A stretch of 44,286 nucleotides of DNA from a virus. The notes under the pieces are model-generated. The model had not been told where the DNA came from, did no database searches, and worked only from the letters and a program-made list of their open reading frames with translations. Below are positions 28,101 to 33,983 of this stretch, in pieces (position 1 is the first letter of the stretch; each line of letters begins with the position of its first letter). The DNA is taken from IMG/VR virus record IMGVR_UViG_3300047362_001163, positions 1-44,286 of that record. The stretch is one strand, 5' to 3'. Made by a program: the position numbers and the translations under genes.

Positions 28101-30228
28101 TAGCAAGTTCCTTGATACTACCTTGGGCACTAAGCCAGAAGATATCGTTACACACGGTGGCAAATTCATAGACACTTATCACAGTCATGCACCTGAAGAA
28201 ATGATTCCAGGTAGAGTGTACGATACATTGGATATTCGAGTACATACTCTAGCAACCAACTCATTGATACAAGACACTGACTTTGGAATTGATTGGAATT
28301 TAGTCAGTTATAGAACAGATGGAGTCACCACAAGGTTTAAATTTGATCCGAAAAATATTCATATTGGTGATCATTTAATGGTTTACTTGAAAAATGGCGG
28401 AGCAAGATATAGAAATATAAGTGAATCGGGACAAGCTGTTGCTAGTAATATCCCAAGTGGTAGTTTCTACGAAGTTAGTCGCAACGGAAGTTATTCGATT
28501 GATTATAGTACAAACGAAATAATATTTGCAACAGCACCAGCAAGCAACGATATTCTTCAAATTTATAACGTTAGACTGCAGGGCGAAAGTGTTATAGTTG
28601 ACCATCATTTTGATGGCGATGGAAGCACAAGTCTCTTTAAGATAATTGCTCCGTACGATAGAATTGCTAATCATTTGTTATTGATTAATGGAGTTGAATC
28701 TAGCAGCCATACTATTTACAAAGACACCGATGACAATAATAGAACAATCATAAGTTTTGATAGTGCTCCTGCTGAGAATACTCATATACACTTTATTGGC
28801 AGTAGCAACGACGAAAGAAACACTATCAGTAAACCATACACACAGTTAGAAATGGTTGATGATAGTAACAGAACCGTTGAATTGGACGAAAGTATTCGAT
28901 ATGATCGCAGCAAAGATACTGTTCTGATTGTTGAACTTAACGGTGACAGATTACGCCCTGGAAATACAAATTATTATACAGGCGATGGTTCCACTTTGTC
29001 TTATTCTATGCCGACTAGTGCGTTAGAAGAATACAACAGTTTAACATTTGCAGATGTGCAAGTATGGTTAAACGGAATTAGACAGGATGCAAGTGACTTT
29101 GAATTAAGTCCGGCAGATGGCAGCACTATTCCGACTGTGACTTTCTACAGTGCTCCGACAGTCGGTGATGAAATCAGCATTACTTATGTAGCCAATTCTG
29201 AATACTTCTACGACAGCTCTAACACTATCAGGATCAGCGACGAAATAACAGTACCCGACGGAAGCCTGCTAGCAGTTACTAGTTTTAGTTCGCACGATGC
29301 CTATAAGATCAAAACCAAAGTATTTGTTGGCAGTGAGCAGCTAGAAACCACTACTGAAGTAGATCTAAGTTTTGATGCAATTGGCTTTGACACTGCCGGT
29401 TTTGATGGCACGGCTTCAGTTAGCACACTGGATATTTCTTACCCAATTGACAATGATCAAAATACTTCGTCTAGTGTTTTGGTTTCAGTCGATGGTCGCA
29501 AGCTGTTTCCAAACATTGACTATATTGTAGCCAGTGGGTTGGTTAAAATGGCCGACGATATTATTATTAATGATGATACAGTAATCGTTATCACCTGGAG
29601 TAGTGCAACCGAGTACAAGACTGCAAGCACTTTCCAAATCTTTAAAGATATGAACGACAGCGTAAGTTATAACAGGATGAGTGCTGCAGAAAGTACAGTA
29701 TTAGCACAAGACCTAAATTTAACAGACGCAGAAATATTAGTAGAAGATGCTAGCAAGTTAGCAGAACCAAGTCCGGATTTAGGACTGCCCGGTGTGGTGT
29801 TTATCAATGCTGAAAGAATCACTTACTATACCAAAGTAGGAAACACACTAGGGCAAATACGCCGCGGAACAAGCGGAACCGGGTCCCTAACACAGCATAG
29901 AGCAGGCAGTTTGGTTATTGATGCCAGTGAGCGTACTTCTATTCCAGGAGGTGGCAATGTTACCTGGTATGACGAAAGTGATACTACACCAAGCAACGGC
30001 GCTGGCTTACAAAATGCAAGCACAATTCAAGCGAAATTTTTGACAGAAAAACCAGGTATAATGTTAACTGAAGAACTACCGTTGTCATCGCTACACCAGT
30101 ATCTCGACGATGATTATGTTGACGCCGGTTATGTTGATGATGCAGCTTCAATTGACAGCATACAGTATATAATTGGTGGATATGTTGACGATGATTATGT
30201 CAATGATGCAGCTTCGGGCGATAGATAA
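16195..30228 (+). CDS. Giant baseplate/tail protein at gp7 position, 4677 aa
   Basis: One uninterrupted frame of 14 kb. Residues 1-150 (SDFLPSIFQTDTNEKLL, DGYIGRRFNPALTPN, ESYIDRQNYQLEPSAVY, FDKFVNYSSYYWLP) resemble the protein that follows gp6 in marine T4-like phages. Residues about 200-290 look cupredoxin-like (RLARGGTYKFNVNQSGHGFF). Residues about 2350-2985 hold seven FG-GAP-like blades. Beta modules of GDGST type occur near 740, 2500, 2620, 4040, 4135 and 4260. Near the end are YHSHAPEEMIPGRVYDTLDI and a hinge-like part (FINAERITYYTKVG; RRGTSGTG). No membrane segment is seen. T4 gp7 has 1032 residues, so most of this protein is additional. It is probably a peripheral wedge component reaching outward to the fibres; whether it also replaces gp8 is unknown. 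Confidence 0.7.
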   Translation: MAYRKSSDFLPSIFQTDTNEKLLQATFDQLISEPEIRRLDGYIGRRFNPALTPNDSYVAESYIDRQNYQLEPSAVYADDNDNIKFVSGYTDLLDKINSYGGLADNPNRLFSADQYTYSGLFDFDKFVNYSSYYWLPTGPDSVNVFASQIPTDLDIDVLQPDIYTINDGVYDFEKFDNKAFDVSENSVSKVSQSGYRFSNTGDSISPVLRLARGGTYKFNVNQSGHGFFIQGQPGLDESYDWQNNISTRNVLGVVNNGADVGTVIFNVPTKDAQNFFLNMPKQDTVNLVAYSVGKRRKLKYTEVQNARYSNFIGEHRGIDNVRNLSGKRVLFLDDSSDNRVPQPWQALTNYLENDLIVYANTVYRVLTDYTSSRKFNTSNLEVYDFDDHWYDPALFDDTDIGFGEGNFDRGNDVPVENQMGWFEINVNDEGIIELNAIDSIAVNQKVSINEGTRYANREIYRNNDNKLEIISPITANLDFLYYQDSIDKNINGVIELVDQDNNLNINVDTILGLQNYTSPNGVVFENGLKVKFGGTTVPEHYRDREYYVEGVGTAIDLVSVDDLDTPEPWLRTISTPFDNELFDSQAFDKSQPAPDQKQYIGIKRNSREGSAWTRQNRWFHESVINNTNSYNNYTPVLDQKSRAKRPIIEFDDNLQLYNFGSTYRGSVTVVDTNETDVLSNVEGVAVESIDGQISGYYSDGIPLVNGNRVIFTKDSSDNIRSTIWEVKWVTVESSENNKNLNFVGDGSTVEYELNFNISSSIRLTVTIDGVVAEQAGFLYSVSGQNIVFATPPSEGSAISATYVFGQQIHLEAVGSINDGDVVLSTLGSKNQGTNWHYNNGEWKLSQTKLEDNQAPLFDLFDNNNISISDPSSYIGSNFTGNKLFGYKIGSGAKDKELGLRLSYKNIENVGDIVFLDHIANDYFSYEDSNENSVTDTTNKLNVRRNSVTGNSTYNNQWIKLKEKSKQYQLQTFFATQFQKNRFRLNVVPESLSPSDIVVYKNNVPLLTQDFDITVEGSFGFLDLNQDLSVGDKLDVKVFSNKYTDSSNWEIPNNLENNAKNQDVVELTLGQLRNHILESFVKTDGITGNFQGSNNTKDLPNVKLNGGKILQNAGAPHLATLFLNDSKANFVESLLYAQREYSIFKNKFIKLAEDLLLTDFNDPVKSVDEILVNLFQNKNEMFPFYYSDMVPGGEDYTKLEYVVTNSDIGTYYLSKSFDIETASNRAVIVYLNGQQLTYGVDYTFAKNQPVVELNIPSDDSDDDVYYLDLNDNDIIEIREFGNTDGMHIPPTPSKLGLYPASSPMIIVDGYGENKQNVMRGHDGSITVAYNDYRDSIILELEKRIYNNIKARYNEDVFNIGSNIPGAFRDTEYSKTEFESILSSNFGTWLGKNNLQLETYNTFDSNNSFTWNYDQFTVRTDGSKMPAAYWRGLYRYYYDTEQPDLRPWEMLGFIEEPQWWKKEYGPAPYTSGNLVLWNDLETGTIKGGDRQGVDNRYARPGLSRIIPVDDGGELLSPLESLASNLALDTEGPWKFGDSSPVESTWIQSSEYPYAIQLAMALSKPAEYFGKLRDTNDQVIKKYSNNNQQWKFQSSGTRNKVEYINGEVVNGVVVRGSGYLNWISEYAKSMNLDVTEEVGKKLRNIDLKLTYKLGGYSDKKYLKLFADQSSPNSTNSSVLIPDNDFDIKLIKSSPRLSLTYSGVIVTKTGSGFSVAGYDQTRPYFVIEPSSNNRQTKIISTGSDRVEVAQNGNGKSALVPYNTEFFSKAEVVDFLISYGRHLEQQGFKFNKKVEGANKIHNWDLAAEEFLFWTQQGWDSGTVVTLSPIGNELEYRTVRGTIDAISNRPYGSRIIDSNFEIITNNQYTVARDGRNFSLKTVDGRGIYLADLDVVDYEHVMVLNNTTQFNDIIYQPELGNRQYRIKITGFKTADWDGTFGAAGFIINDNNIQNWQEGKNYFKGEIVTYKNQYYVASKNIPGMSNFSASDWLISDYDQINSTLLPNLTNRSSQPKSFYDFNEANLELDADRLGKGLIGFSPRQYLDDLGISDTSQVKFYQGMIRQKGSNNSLDKLLRAKLDNFDGKAEIFEQWAVRDGSYGITDNVAQIRIPLNFNKDSIKNPVVIEMLDNNDITTTGRFSFKQKDLLTYNRPYSKNFINYRNSKSEVSDLPSAGFVKVNEVDYMSSSFSQLPADLDSNVVDGSRVWIGRNDSNTWNVYRFNDDNVDLSSISISGDGVATVLVKTAHKLSEFDRVYVKTYPESRFSNIYSIQSIVNDKTFTIKTGFNSQDQVRVNGEILKLVELKKETASDMQASTPINGWVDGDQFYIENATANGWGVYEKQSRYDVVNRYSKRNQNISDRLGVSIASARNNNYLLTGSSETSTVQAYKRNTTTGVLAEDSKLDNISNGLVDFGATLSAGSFGNAAIGSPLSGNVGYVHVAIRDTNNSFIVDQALCPSTQDTAGQFGQGLAVSDDGNWLYAGQPGSSAGYVWAYQFNTINNSGASQTLTCDGSTAIFVLSGELEEPESIYAVKIIGTDGKLLIPFRDYTLSGSTLTFDAAPAAGEAVVFLKNYYSLVEKISVPTSTGDQFGYSIATSDDGSQVIVGAPTANDSLSVTDSGKVYIIDRTVESFYADGNTGVFTTNSIVQGSPRVTVDGIAKTFVLDYTVTGGNTFSFVSIPDAGSIVTIESNNFVLSETIDDFEDPQIAAQFGYSLDLCPNNCSLYVGAPYEDGASIDGGKVHRFINQGRFFGTVHGTVASPTVTSNSKISINNFLVEFAISDNLDTVIEKINARNIPGIVASAVDNKLKIDTDREIFADKLNLVSVLGTFFADMGIDVYASQQVISSPRNKNYNNFGKVVKVNNDARYLAVGSDQGDARLTTTLDNVTTTLDGTATTISSLQKQSGSVFLYQLISKPNSTVDDPAEMLLAEELAPNDIDEFDGFGAAIDFSDNTIYVGAPGSDYNSITNSGIVYGFTNTSGKDTWDLLRSESPKLDLNLINKVYLYDTTSGEKITDLNIIDPAQGFVAGAAKQEIDYQTEVDPATYSNAVNTAGGVVWGEEHVNEVWWNTALTQWTEYAQDDIEYRAANWGLSFPGSRIICAEWTRSTQSPENYQDSTNPSAYALDPGKFNVFTEYNQKTGKFDTSYYFWVAGKTRAPRSAGNRNLSSVQIEELISNPKLNNVPFVAFYDSNSFGIYNVSRFVQDNTAIVVDYDIAQNDGVFHNEYKIIAEGDKNSIPSAKLVTKMIDSLAGQDRVGNLVPDISLNEFERYGIGFRPRQTMFADRARAVKETVAYMNRFFAKIPAVYSKDISDVVASDPYPDITEYNELVNNRVELDYLVSEILNTGYKVLVKSDETTRNRWVIYKLLENNTWVRHRIQGHNNARYIEYTTWTDPEIDVPAVIENVVDFEYNLQSITASEGDFIKIRDNGRGLFKVVLRQNNSWSTVQEENGTIQIKEDLWKTVNNLQGWDQDGFGLQLFDDWPSLEIQNIIRSVYEKIFVEEGTVEKNLWFLHMLKYVITENQYNDWVFKTSLIKVNQTQRALQQIPVYQQDNQDSIRQYINEVKPYHTKISEFVLSYNGTDTADARTTDFDLPAYYDFTNNQYRSPTGQTVEDDIVLNLDPYIDWSNNYTLQMSSVDISYGGSGYIVPPELTVSGGGGSGTKLRAIVNNGSITSVIVVEPGTGYITTPTITISSETSDPAMLSPRLVNNKVRSFDTTIKFDRVATSAGWLVEFKDISGQSIDTRNESISRETGAGGVIDAVLNLLSSGAWIGSNQYPVSGVPNYRFFDDTSGRVHFYERRDTRGWTPELLQAEIRSLGSTVGVNSIDVSGTTVTQDGSLASFMSSVLPWTEGLTYYQGEYIGYNNKLFLVDQQFTAGANFTSENLIESSGDQLVSHLDRTMAFYQPKDGMLGKDLSQLFDGVVFPGVNLKGAEFNQNPGFDVSNFDVEGLDSSVIGPEGVPVIDPTVLDQTLYSKFLDTTLGTKPEDIVTHGGKFIDTYHSHAPEEMIPGRVYDTLDIRVHTLATNSLIQDTDFGIDWNLVSYRTDGVTTRFKFDPKNIHIGDHLMVYLKNGGARYRNISESGQAVASNIPSGSFYEVSRNGSYSIDYSTNEIIFATAPASNDILQIYNVRLQGESVIVDHHFDGDGSTSLFKIIAPYDRIANHLLLINGVESSSHTIYKDTDDNNRTIISFDSAPAENTHIHFIGSSNDERNTISKPYTQLEMVDDSNRTVELDESIRYDRSKDTVLIVELNGDRLRPGNTNYYTGDGSTLSYSMPTSALEEYNSLTFADVQVWLNGIRQDASDFELSPADGSTIPTVTFYSAPTVGDEISITYVANSEYFYDSSNTIRISDEITVPDGSLLAVTSFSSHDAYKIKTKVFVGSEQLETTTEVDLSFDAIGFDTAGFDGTASVSTLDISYPIDNDQNTSSSVLVSVDGRKLFPNIDYIVASGLVKMADDIIINDDTVIVITWSSATEYKTASTFQIFKDMNDSVSYNRMSAAESTVLAQDLNLTDAEILVEDASKLAEPSPDLGLPGVVFINAERITYYTKVGNTLGQIRRGTSGTGSLTQHRAGSLVIDASERTSIPGGGNVTWYDESDTTPSNGAGLQNASTIQAKFLTEKPGIMLTEELPLSSLHQYLDDDYVDAGYVDDAASIDSIQYIIGGYVDDDYVNDAASGDR
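23245..25130 (+). other. Seven-blade FG-GAP propeller region inside the giant protein
   Basis: Seven segments share the integrin-alpha blade pattern (FG.S.A.s.dg...vGaP......G.vy.f). They begin near residues 2352 (LGVSIASARNNNYLLTGS), 2406 (FGATLSAGSFGNAAIGSP), 2461 (FGQGLAVSDDGNWLYAGQ), 2582 (FGYSIATSDDGSQVIVGAP), 2703 (FGYSLDLCPNNCSLYVGAP), 2847 (FGKVVKVNNDARYLAVGS) and 2935 (FGAAIDFSDNTIYVGAPG). Blades 3/4 and 4/5 are separated by GDGST-type modules, and 5/6 by a module like the flagellar hook IN motif. FG-GAP propellers usually bind proteins or glycans, so a receptor or fibre-docking role is possible (inference). Confidence 0.7.
28300..29240 (+). repeat. Cluster of three GDGST-type beta modules
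   Basis: Within the giant protein, residues about 4038-4132, 4135-4206 and 4260-4346 repeat one plan: (D/G)G.(T/S)..F/Y, a hydrophobic strand with an NG or GG turn (HLLLINGVESS; VQVWLNGIRQDASDF), then a strand ending in (F)xxAPxxxDxIxIxY (FATAPASNDILQIY; FYSAPTVGDEISITY). The same plan is seen at about 740, 2500 and 2620 of this protein and once in the minus-strand 1161-aa protein (residues 810-885). This is divergent protein-level repetition, not near-identical DNA. Confidence 0.65.
30106..30216 (+). repeat. Acidic C-terminal repeat of the giant protein
   Basis: The last 40 residues contain a duplicated unit, DDDYVDAGYVDDAAS and later DDDYVNDAAS. At DNA level GACGATGATTATGT recurs at 30106 and 30186, each followed by GATGCAGCTTC. 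The repeat gives a strongly acidic, tyrosine-containing tail directly before the stop codon. Confidence 0.6.
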
Positions 30229-30231
30229 ATA
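30224..30231 (+). promoter_or_regulatory. GATAAATA late-promoter motif of the long fibre
   Basis: An exact GATAAATA overlapping the stop codon of the giant gene, 28 bp before the fibre ATG at 30260. GAGGAAA at 30249-30255 is the ribosome site. The overlap with a stop codon means the octamer is also constrained by coding sequence, so it is slightly weaker evidence than the purely intergenic copies. Confidence 0.58.
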
Positions 30232-30259
30232 AAAACACAGTATTATTTGAGGAAATTTA

Positions 30260-33200
30260 ATGGCTATTACGCTAAGAACAACAAAAGGAATTGCGTTAAC
30301 ACACGCTGAATTAGATGGAAACTTTATCGATCTAAGCACACGTGTTGAAACAATTGAGTCTAACACATCCTCTGGAGATGGCATAAACCAAGTTATTGAT
30401 TCTGGCGGCGCTGGCAGCTTATCGTGGAACAGCGAAACGCAAGTTTTAACGTATGTTGGCGCATCCAATGGAGAGATTCGCAGTGCATTTACTGCTGGAA
30501 ATGGTATTGGTATTGCCTCGGGCGAAATAGCAATTGATTTTACTGAATTTAATACCACAAGCATTACCGAAGGCACAAACCTTTATTTTACAGATGCTAG
30601 AGCAGATGCTCGCATTGCAGCCGCTGAGTTGTCCAATTTGTCAAATGTGCACACAGCAACACCAGCCGACGGTCAGGTACTAGCTTGGGATAACGGAAAC
30701 AGTCGTTGGGCACCCACAACAGCTTCGTTGGGATCCGGGACATTAGCAGGTTTGAGCGATGTTGATACTAGTGGTATCAACAACGGAGAAACCATTATAT
30801 GGAATAGTGCAACAAGTACTTTTGAACCTGGCAGTAGTTTTAGTCAGTCTGATTTTGATACATCATTTGCTGCTAAAACTACTACTGATCTCTCAGAAGG
30901 TACAAACCTTTATTTTACAAATGCAAGAGCAGATGCTCGCATTGCAGCTTCTACAACTGACAACATTACCGAAGGCACAAACCTTTATTTTACAAATGCA
31001 AGAGCAGATGCTCGCATTGCTGCAGTAACAGGTGCTAACTTGGACTTGTCATTGGTTGACACTGATACTTTGCCAGAGGGCACAACCAACTTGTACTACA
31101 CAAATACACGTTGGGATGCTAAACTAGCAGCAGCAGATACAGATGATTTGTCAGAGGGCACATCAAATCTGTATTATACAGACGCAAGAGCAGATGCTCG
31201 CATTGCCGCAGCAACAGGTGCTAACTTGGACTTGTCATTGGTTGACACTGATACTTTGCCAGAGGGCACAACCAACTTGTACTACACAGATGCTAAAGCG
31301 GATGCTCGCATTGCTGCAATTAGTATTGACGGGCTTGCAGATGTTGATACAACATCATCTACACCAACAGACGGTCAGGCTTTGATTTGGAACAGTGTAG
31401 ACAGCGAATGGCAACCTGGTTCAATAACAAACGGCAGCGGTACAGGCGAAGCAAACGATGCTGTAAACGTAGGCACTGGTGCTGAAGTATACAAAACAAA
31501 AGTTGGCACTGACATCCAATTGAGAACACTCATAATGGATGCTGATGTGTTTACTACTACAACAAATAGCGATGATCTAACATTTACACTAGCACCAAGT
31601 GCTGATTTTGATTTAAATTCGCAAAAAATTATTAACTTAGCAACTCCAACAGCAAATACAGATGCTGCAACAAAAGCATATGTAGATAGCCAAATTGCTG
31701 GTTCGGGAGGTGCGCTGTCAATGGCAGGAGACACTGGAACTGATTCAGTTACACTCAGTAGTGATACGCTTACAATTAGCGGAACAACGAATCAGATTAC
31801 AACTGCAGTCACAGACAACACTGTTACAATTGGATTACCTTCATCAATTGAAGCAGATCTAGTAGGTGCAGTTACCGGTGATGTAACTGGCAACTTAACA
31901 GGCAATGTAACAGGTGATGTAACTGGTACTGTCAGTGACCTATCTAACCACAACACAGACAGTCTGTCAGAAGGCACATCAAATCTGTATTATACAGACG
32001 CAAGAGCAGATGCTCGCATTGCCGCAGCAACAACAGACGATGTAACCGAAGGACCGACCAATCTTTACTTTACAAATGACAGAGCAGATGCTCGTGCTAA
32101 CAGCAGAATAGCTGCATCTAGTATTAGTACATTGAGTGATGTTGATACAACATCAGTTGCACCAACAGATGGGCAGTCGTTGGTTTGGTCTAATTCATCT
32201 AGTGTTTGGGTACCTGGTACTGTTACCAGCGGCAGCAGCTATACTAGTACAGACTTTGACACAGACTTTGCTGCTAAAACAACCACAGATTTAACCGAAG
32301 GCACAAACCTTTATTTTACAGATGCTAGAGCAGATGCTCGCATTGCACTACAAGCAGGTGCTAATTTAGACTTGAGCAGCAAGTCGACAACTGATCTAAG
32401 CGAAGGAACTAACCTTTATCATACTGTAGCTCGTGTCGAATCAGCAATAGATAATCACTTATCAGCTGGTACTGGTGTAACATACAATGCAGGTGCAATT
32501 AGTATTGGTCAAGCAGTAGATACTACAGATACAGTAACGTTTGCTGGTATTACAGCACCTTTAACTGGCAATGTAACTGGCGATTTAACTGGCAATGTAA
32601 CTGGCAATGTAACTGGTGATGTATTTGCGATTGACGGCACAAGCAAGATATTAGAAAATGGTACAGATGGCACTGATGCAGTATTTACAGGTAATGTTAC
32701 TGGTGACTTAACTGGCAATGTAACAGGCAATGTAACAGGTGATGTAACTGGCAATGCTGATACAGCAACCGCACTTGCTACTGCACGTACAATTGAGCTA
32801 ACAGGTGATGCAACAGGTAGTGCTACATTTGATGGCACAGGAAATATTGCAATCAATACCACAGTTACCGGTGCTAGCAACGTAAACCTAGGATCAGGAA
32901 CAACTGGTAACTATGTAGCAACTATATTAGGTACAGCAAACGAGATTGAAGTGTCAGGAAGCGGCGTTGAAACAGCCGCAGTAACAATTGGTCTTCCAGA
33001 CGATGTAACAATTGGCAACGATCTAGTTGTTACTGGAAACTTAACAGTGTCTGGAACAACCACAACAGTAAACACCGAAACGATCAGTTTAGCAGATAAC
33101 CTTATTGATTTAAACAGTAACTTTATAACAGGTACTCCGACTGAAAATTCCGGGATTAGAATCATTCGCGGAGATTTGGCTAACAAAACGTTGCTGTGGA

Positions 33201-33982
33201 ATGAATCAGATGACAAGTGGACAGTTGGCACTGAAACGTTTGTTGCTAATATTTTCGAAGGTGACTTAACAGGAAATGTTACAGGAAATGTAACGGGCGA
33301 CTTAACAGGAAATGTTACAGGAAATGTAACGGGCGACTTAACAGGAAATGTTACAGGAAATGTAACAGGTAATGCCGATACAGCAACATCAGCAACATCA
33401 GCAACCACTGCTACAACTGCTACAACAGCAACCAATGTGACAGTTACAACCAACCCTAATACAAATGAAACTGTTTATGTTACGTTTGTAGATAGTACAA
33501 CAGGCGACCAAAGTGTTGAAGTTGACACTAACCTAACATATAATCCAAGTTCAAATACACTATCAGCTAGTGTGTTTATGGGTACCGCAGTCGAAGCACT
33601 ATATGCTGACCTTGCTGAAATTTATGCTAGCGACAGCGAATACACAGTTGGTACAGTTGTAAAATTAGGTGGCGATGCTGAAATTACACAAACAACTCAC
33701 TGCTGTGATACACAAGTGTTTGGCGTAATCAGTGAAAACCCAGCCTACTTGATGAACAGCGCAGCAGAAGGATTACCGGTTGCTCTTAGTGGTAGAATTA
33801 GTGTAAAGTTAACAGGAGCAATCAAAAAAGGTCAGCGTATTGTAAGTAGCGATATTCCAGGTGTAGCACAAGCAATCGACGATGCGGATATTAATAGTGT
33901 ATTATCGATAATTGGTCGTGCGTTAGAAAGCAGCGACGATACCGGCGAAAAGCTGATCGAGTGTGTAGTAGGTAAATTTTAA
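30260..33982 (+). CDS. Long tail fibre protein with NLYFT and TGNVTGD repeats, 1240 aa
   Basis: The N terminus (MAITLRTTKGIALTHAELDG) is the usual short attachment segment of marine phage fibres. Ten imperfect copies of a unit like EGTNLYFTDARADARIAA follow, separated by segments such as LSDVDTTSVAPTDGQSLVW. The second half has several blocks of (T/D)GNVTGD(L/V) repeats, an Ala/Thr-rich stretch, and a globular end (residues about 1110-1240, EALYADLAEIYASDSEYTVG to the end) that is shared with the protein at 34686-36152. Such fibres trimerise and bind host receptors. The C-terminal module resembles the trimerisation or self-cleaving chaperone ends of phage tail spikes, but I see no firm catalytic motif. 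It has its own late-promoter motif. Confidence 0.85.
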   Translation: MAITLRTTKGIALTHAELDGNFIDLSTRVETIESNTSSGDGINQVIDSGGAGSLSWNSETQVLTYVGASNGEIRSAFTAGNGIGIASGEIAIDFTEFNTTSITEGTNLYFTDARADARIAAAELSNLSNVHTATPADGQVLAWDNGNSRWAPTTASLGSGTLAGLSDVDTSGINNGETIIWNSATSTFEPGSSFSQSDFDTSFAAKTTTDLSEGTNLYFTNARADARIAASTTDNITEGTNLYFTNARADARIAAVTGANLDLSLVDTDTLPEGTTNLYYTNTRWDAKLAAADTDDLSEGTSNLYYTDARADARIAAATGANLDLSLVDTDTLPEGTTNLYYTDAKADARIAAISIDGLADVDTTSSTPTDGQALIWNSVDSEWQPGSITNGSGTGEANDAVNVGTGAEVYKTKVGTDIQLRTLIMDADVFTTTTNSDDLTFTLAPSADFDLNSQKIINLATPTANTDAATKAYVDSQIAGSGGALSMAGDTGTDSVTLSSDTLTISGTTNQITTAVTDNTVTIGLPSSIEADLVGAVTGDVTGNLTGNVTGDVTGTVSDLSNHNTDSLSEGTSNLYYTDARADARIAAATTDDVTEGPTNLYFTNDRADARANSRIAASSISTLSDVDTTSVAPTDGQSLVWSNSSSVWVPGTVTSGSSYTSTDFDTDFAAKTTTDLTEGTNLYFTDARADARIALQAGANLDLSSKSTTDLSEGTNLYHTVARVESAIDNHLSAGTGVTYNAGAISIGQAVDTTDTVTFAGITAPLTGNVTGDLTGNVTGNVTGDVFAIDGTSKILENGTDGTDAVFTGNVTGDLTGNVTGNVTGDVTGNADTATALATARTIELTGDATGSATFDGTGNIAINTTVTGASNVNLGSGTTGNYVATILGTANEIEVSGSGVETAAVTIGLPDDVTIGNDLVVTGNLTVSGTTTTVNTETISLADNLIDLNSNFITGTPTENSGIRIIRGDLANKTLLWNESDDKWTVGTETFVANIFEGDLTGNVTGNVTGDLTGNVTGNVTGDLTGNVTGNVTGNADTATSATSATTATTATTATNVTVTTNPNTNETVYVTFVDSTTGDQSVEVDTNLTYNPSSNTLSASVFMGTAVEALYADLAEIYASDSEYTVGTVVKLGGDAEITQTTHCCDTQVFGVISENPAYLMNSAAEGLPVALSGRISVKLTGAIKKGQRIVSSDIPGVAQAIDDADINSVLSIIGRALESSDDTGEKLIECVVGKF
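30566..32440 (+). repeat. Ten NLYFT-ARADARIAA fibre repeats
   Basis: Units start near 30566, 30891, 30966, 31074, 31149, 31256, 31961, 32044, 32294 and 32398. Several share long runs of identical DNA (for example the copies at 30566, 30966 and 32294), whereas others, such as the unit at 31074 with TRWDAKLAA, have diverged. Near-identical DNA between copies would allow repeat gain or loss by recombination, and so a change in shaft length. Confidence 0.8.
31870..33370 (+). repeat. TGNVTGD fibre repeats, with a 36-bp tandem triplet at 33263-33370
   Basis: Four blocks of (L/N/D)TGNVTGD type six-residue repeats occur near 31870, 32560, 32690 and 33258. In the last block a 36-bp unit starting GACTTAACAGGAAATG is present three times head to tail (33263-33298, 33299-33334, 33335-33370); the first two are identical and the third differs only at its last bases. 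Confidence 0.85.
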
Positions 33983-33983
33983 A

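Noticed and set aside
16195-30228. The possibility that the giant frame is several genes joined by missed stops or an assembly error
   Set aside because: The frame is open for 14 kb with consistent composition, and no internal strong ribosome site with a natural N terminus was noticed. Read coverage cannot be checked here.
30566-32440. Regularly spaced near-identical DNA repeats that could suggest a CRISPR array
   Set aside because: The repeats lie in frame within one open gene, vary in spacing, have no palindromic repeats and code the known fibre unit NLYFT-ARADARI.
32911-33453. A long open frame of 180 codons on the minus strand within the fibre gene
   Set aside because: It is the shadow of the repetitive TGNVTGD region: the translation is a simple Val/Pro/Ser repeat that mirrors the plus-strand repeat, with no start signal.
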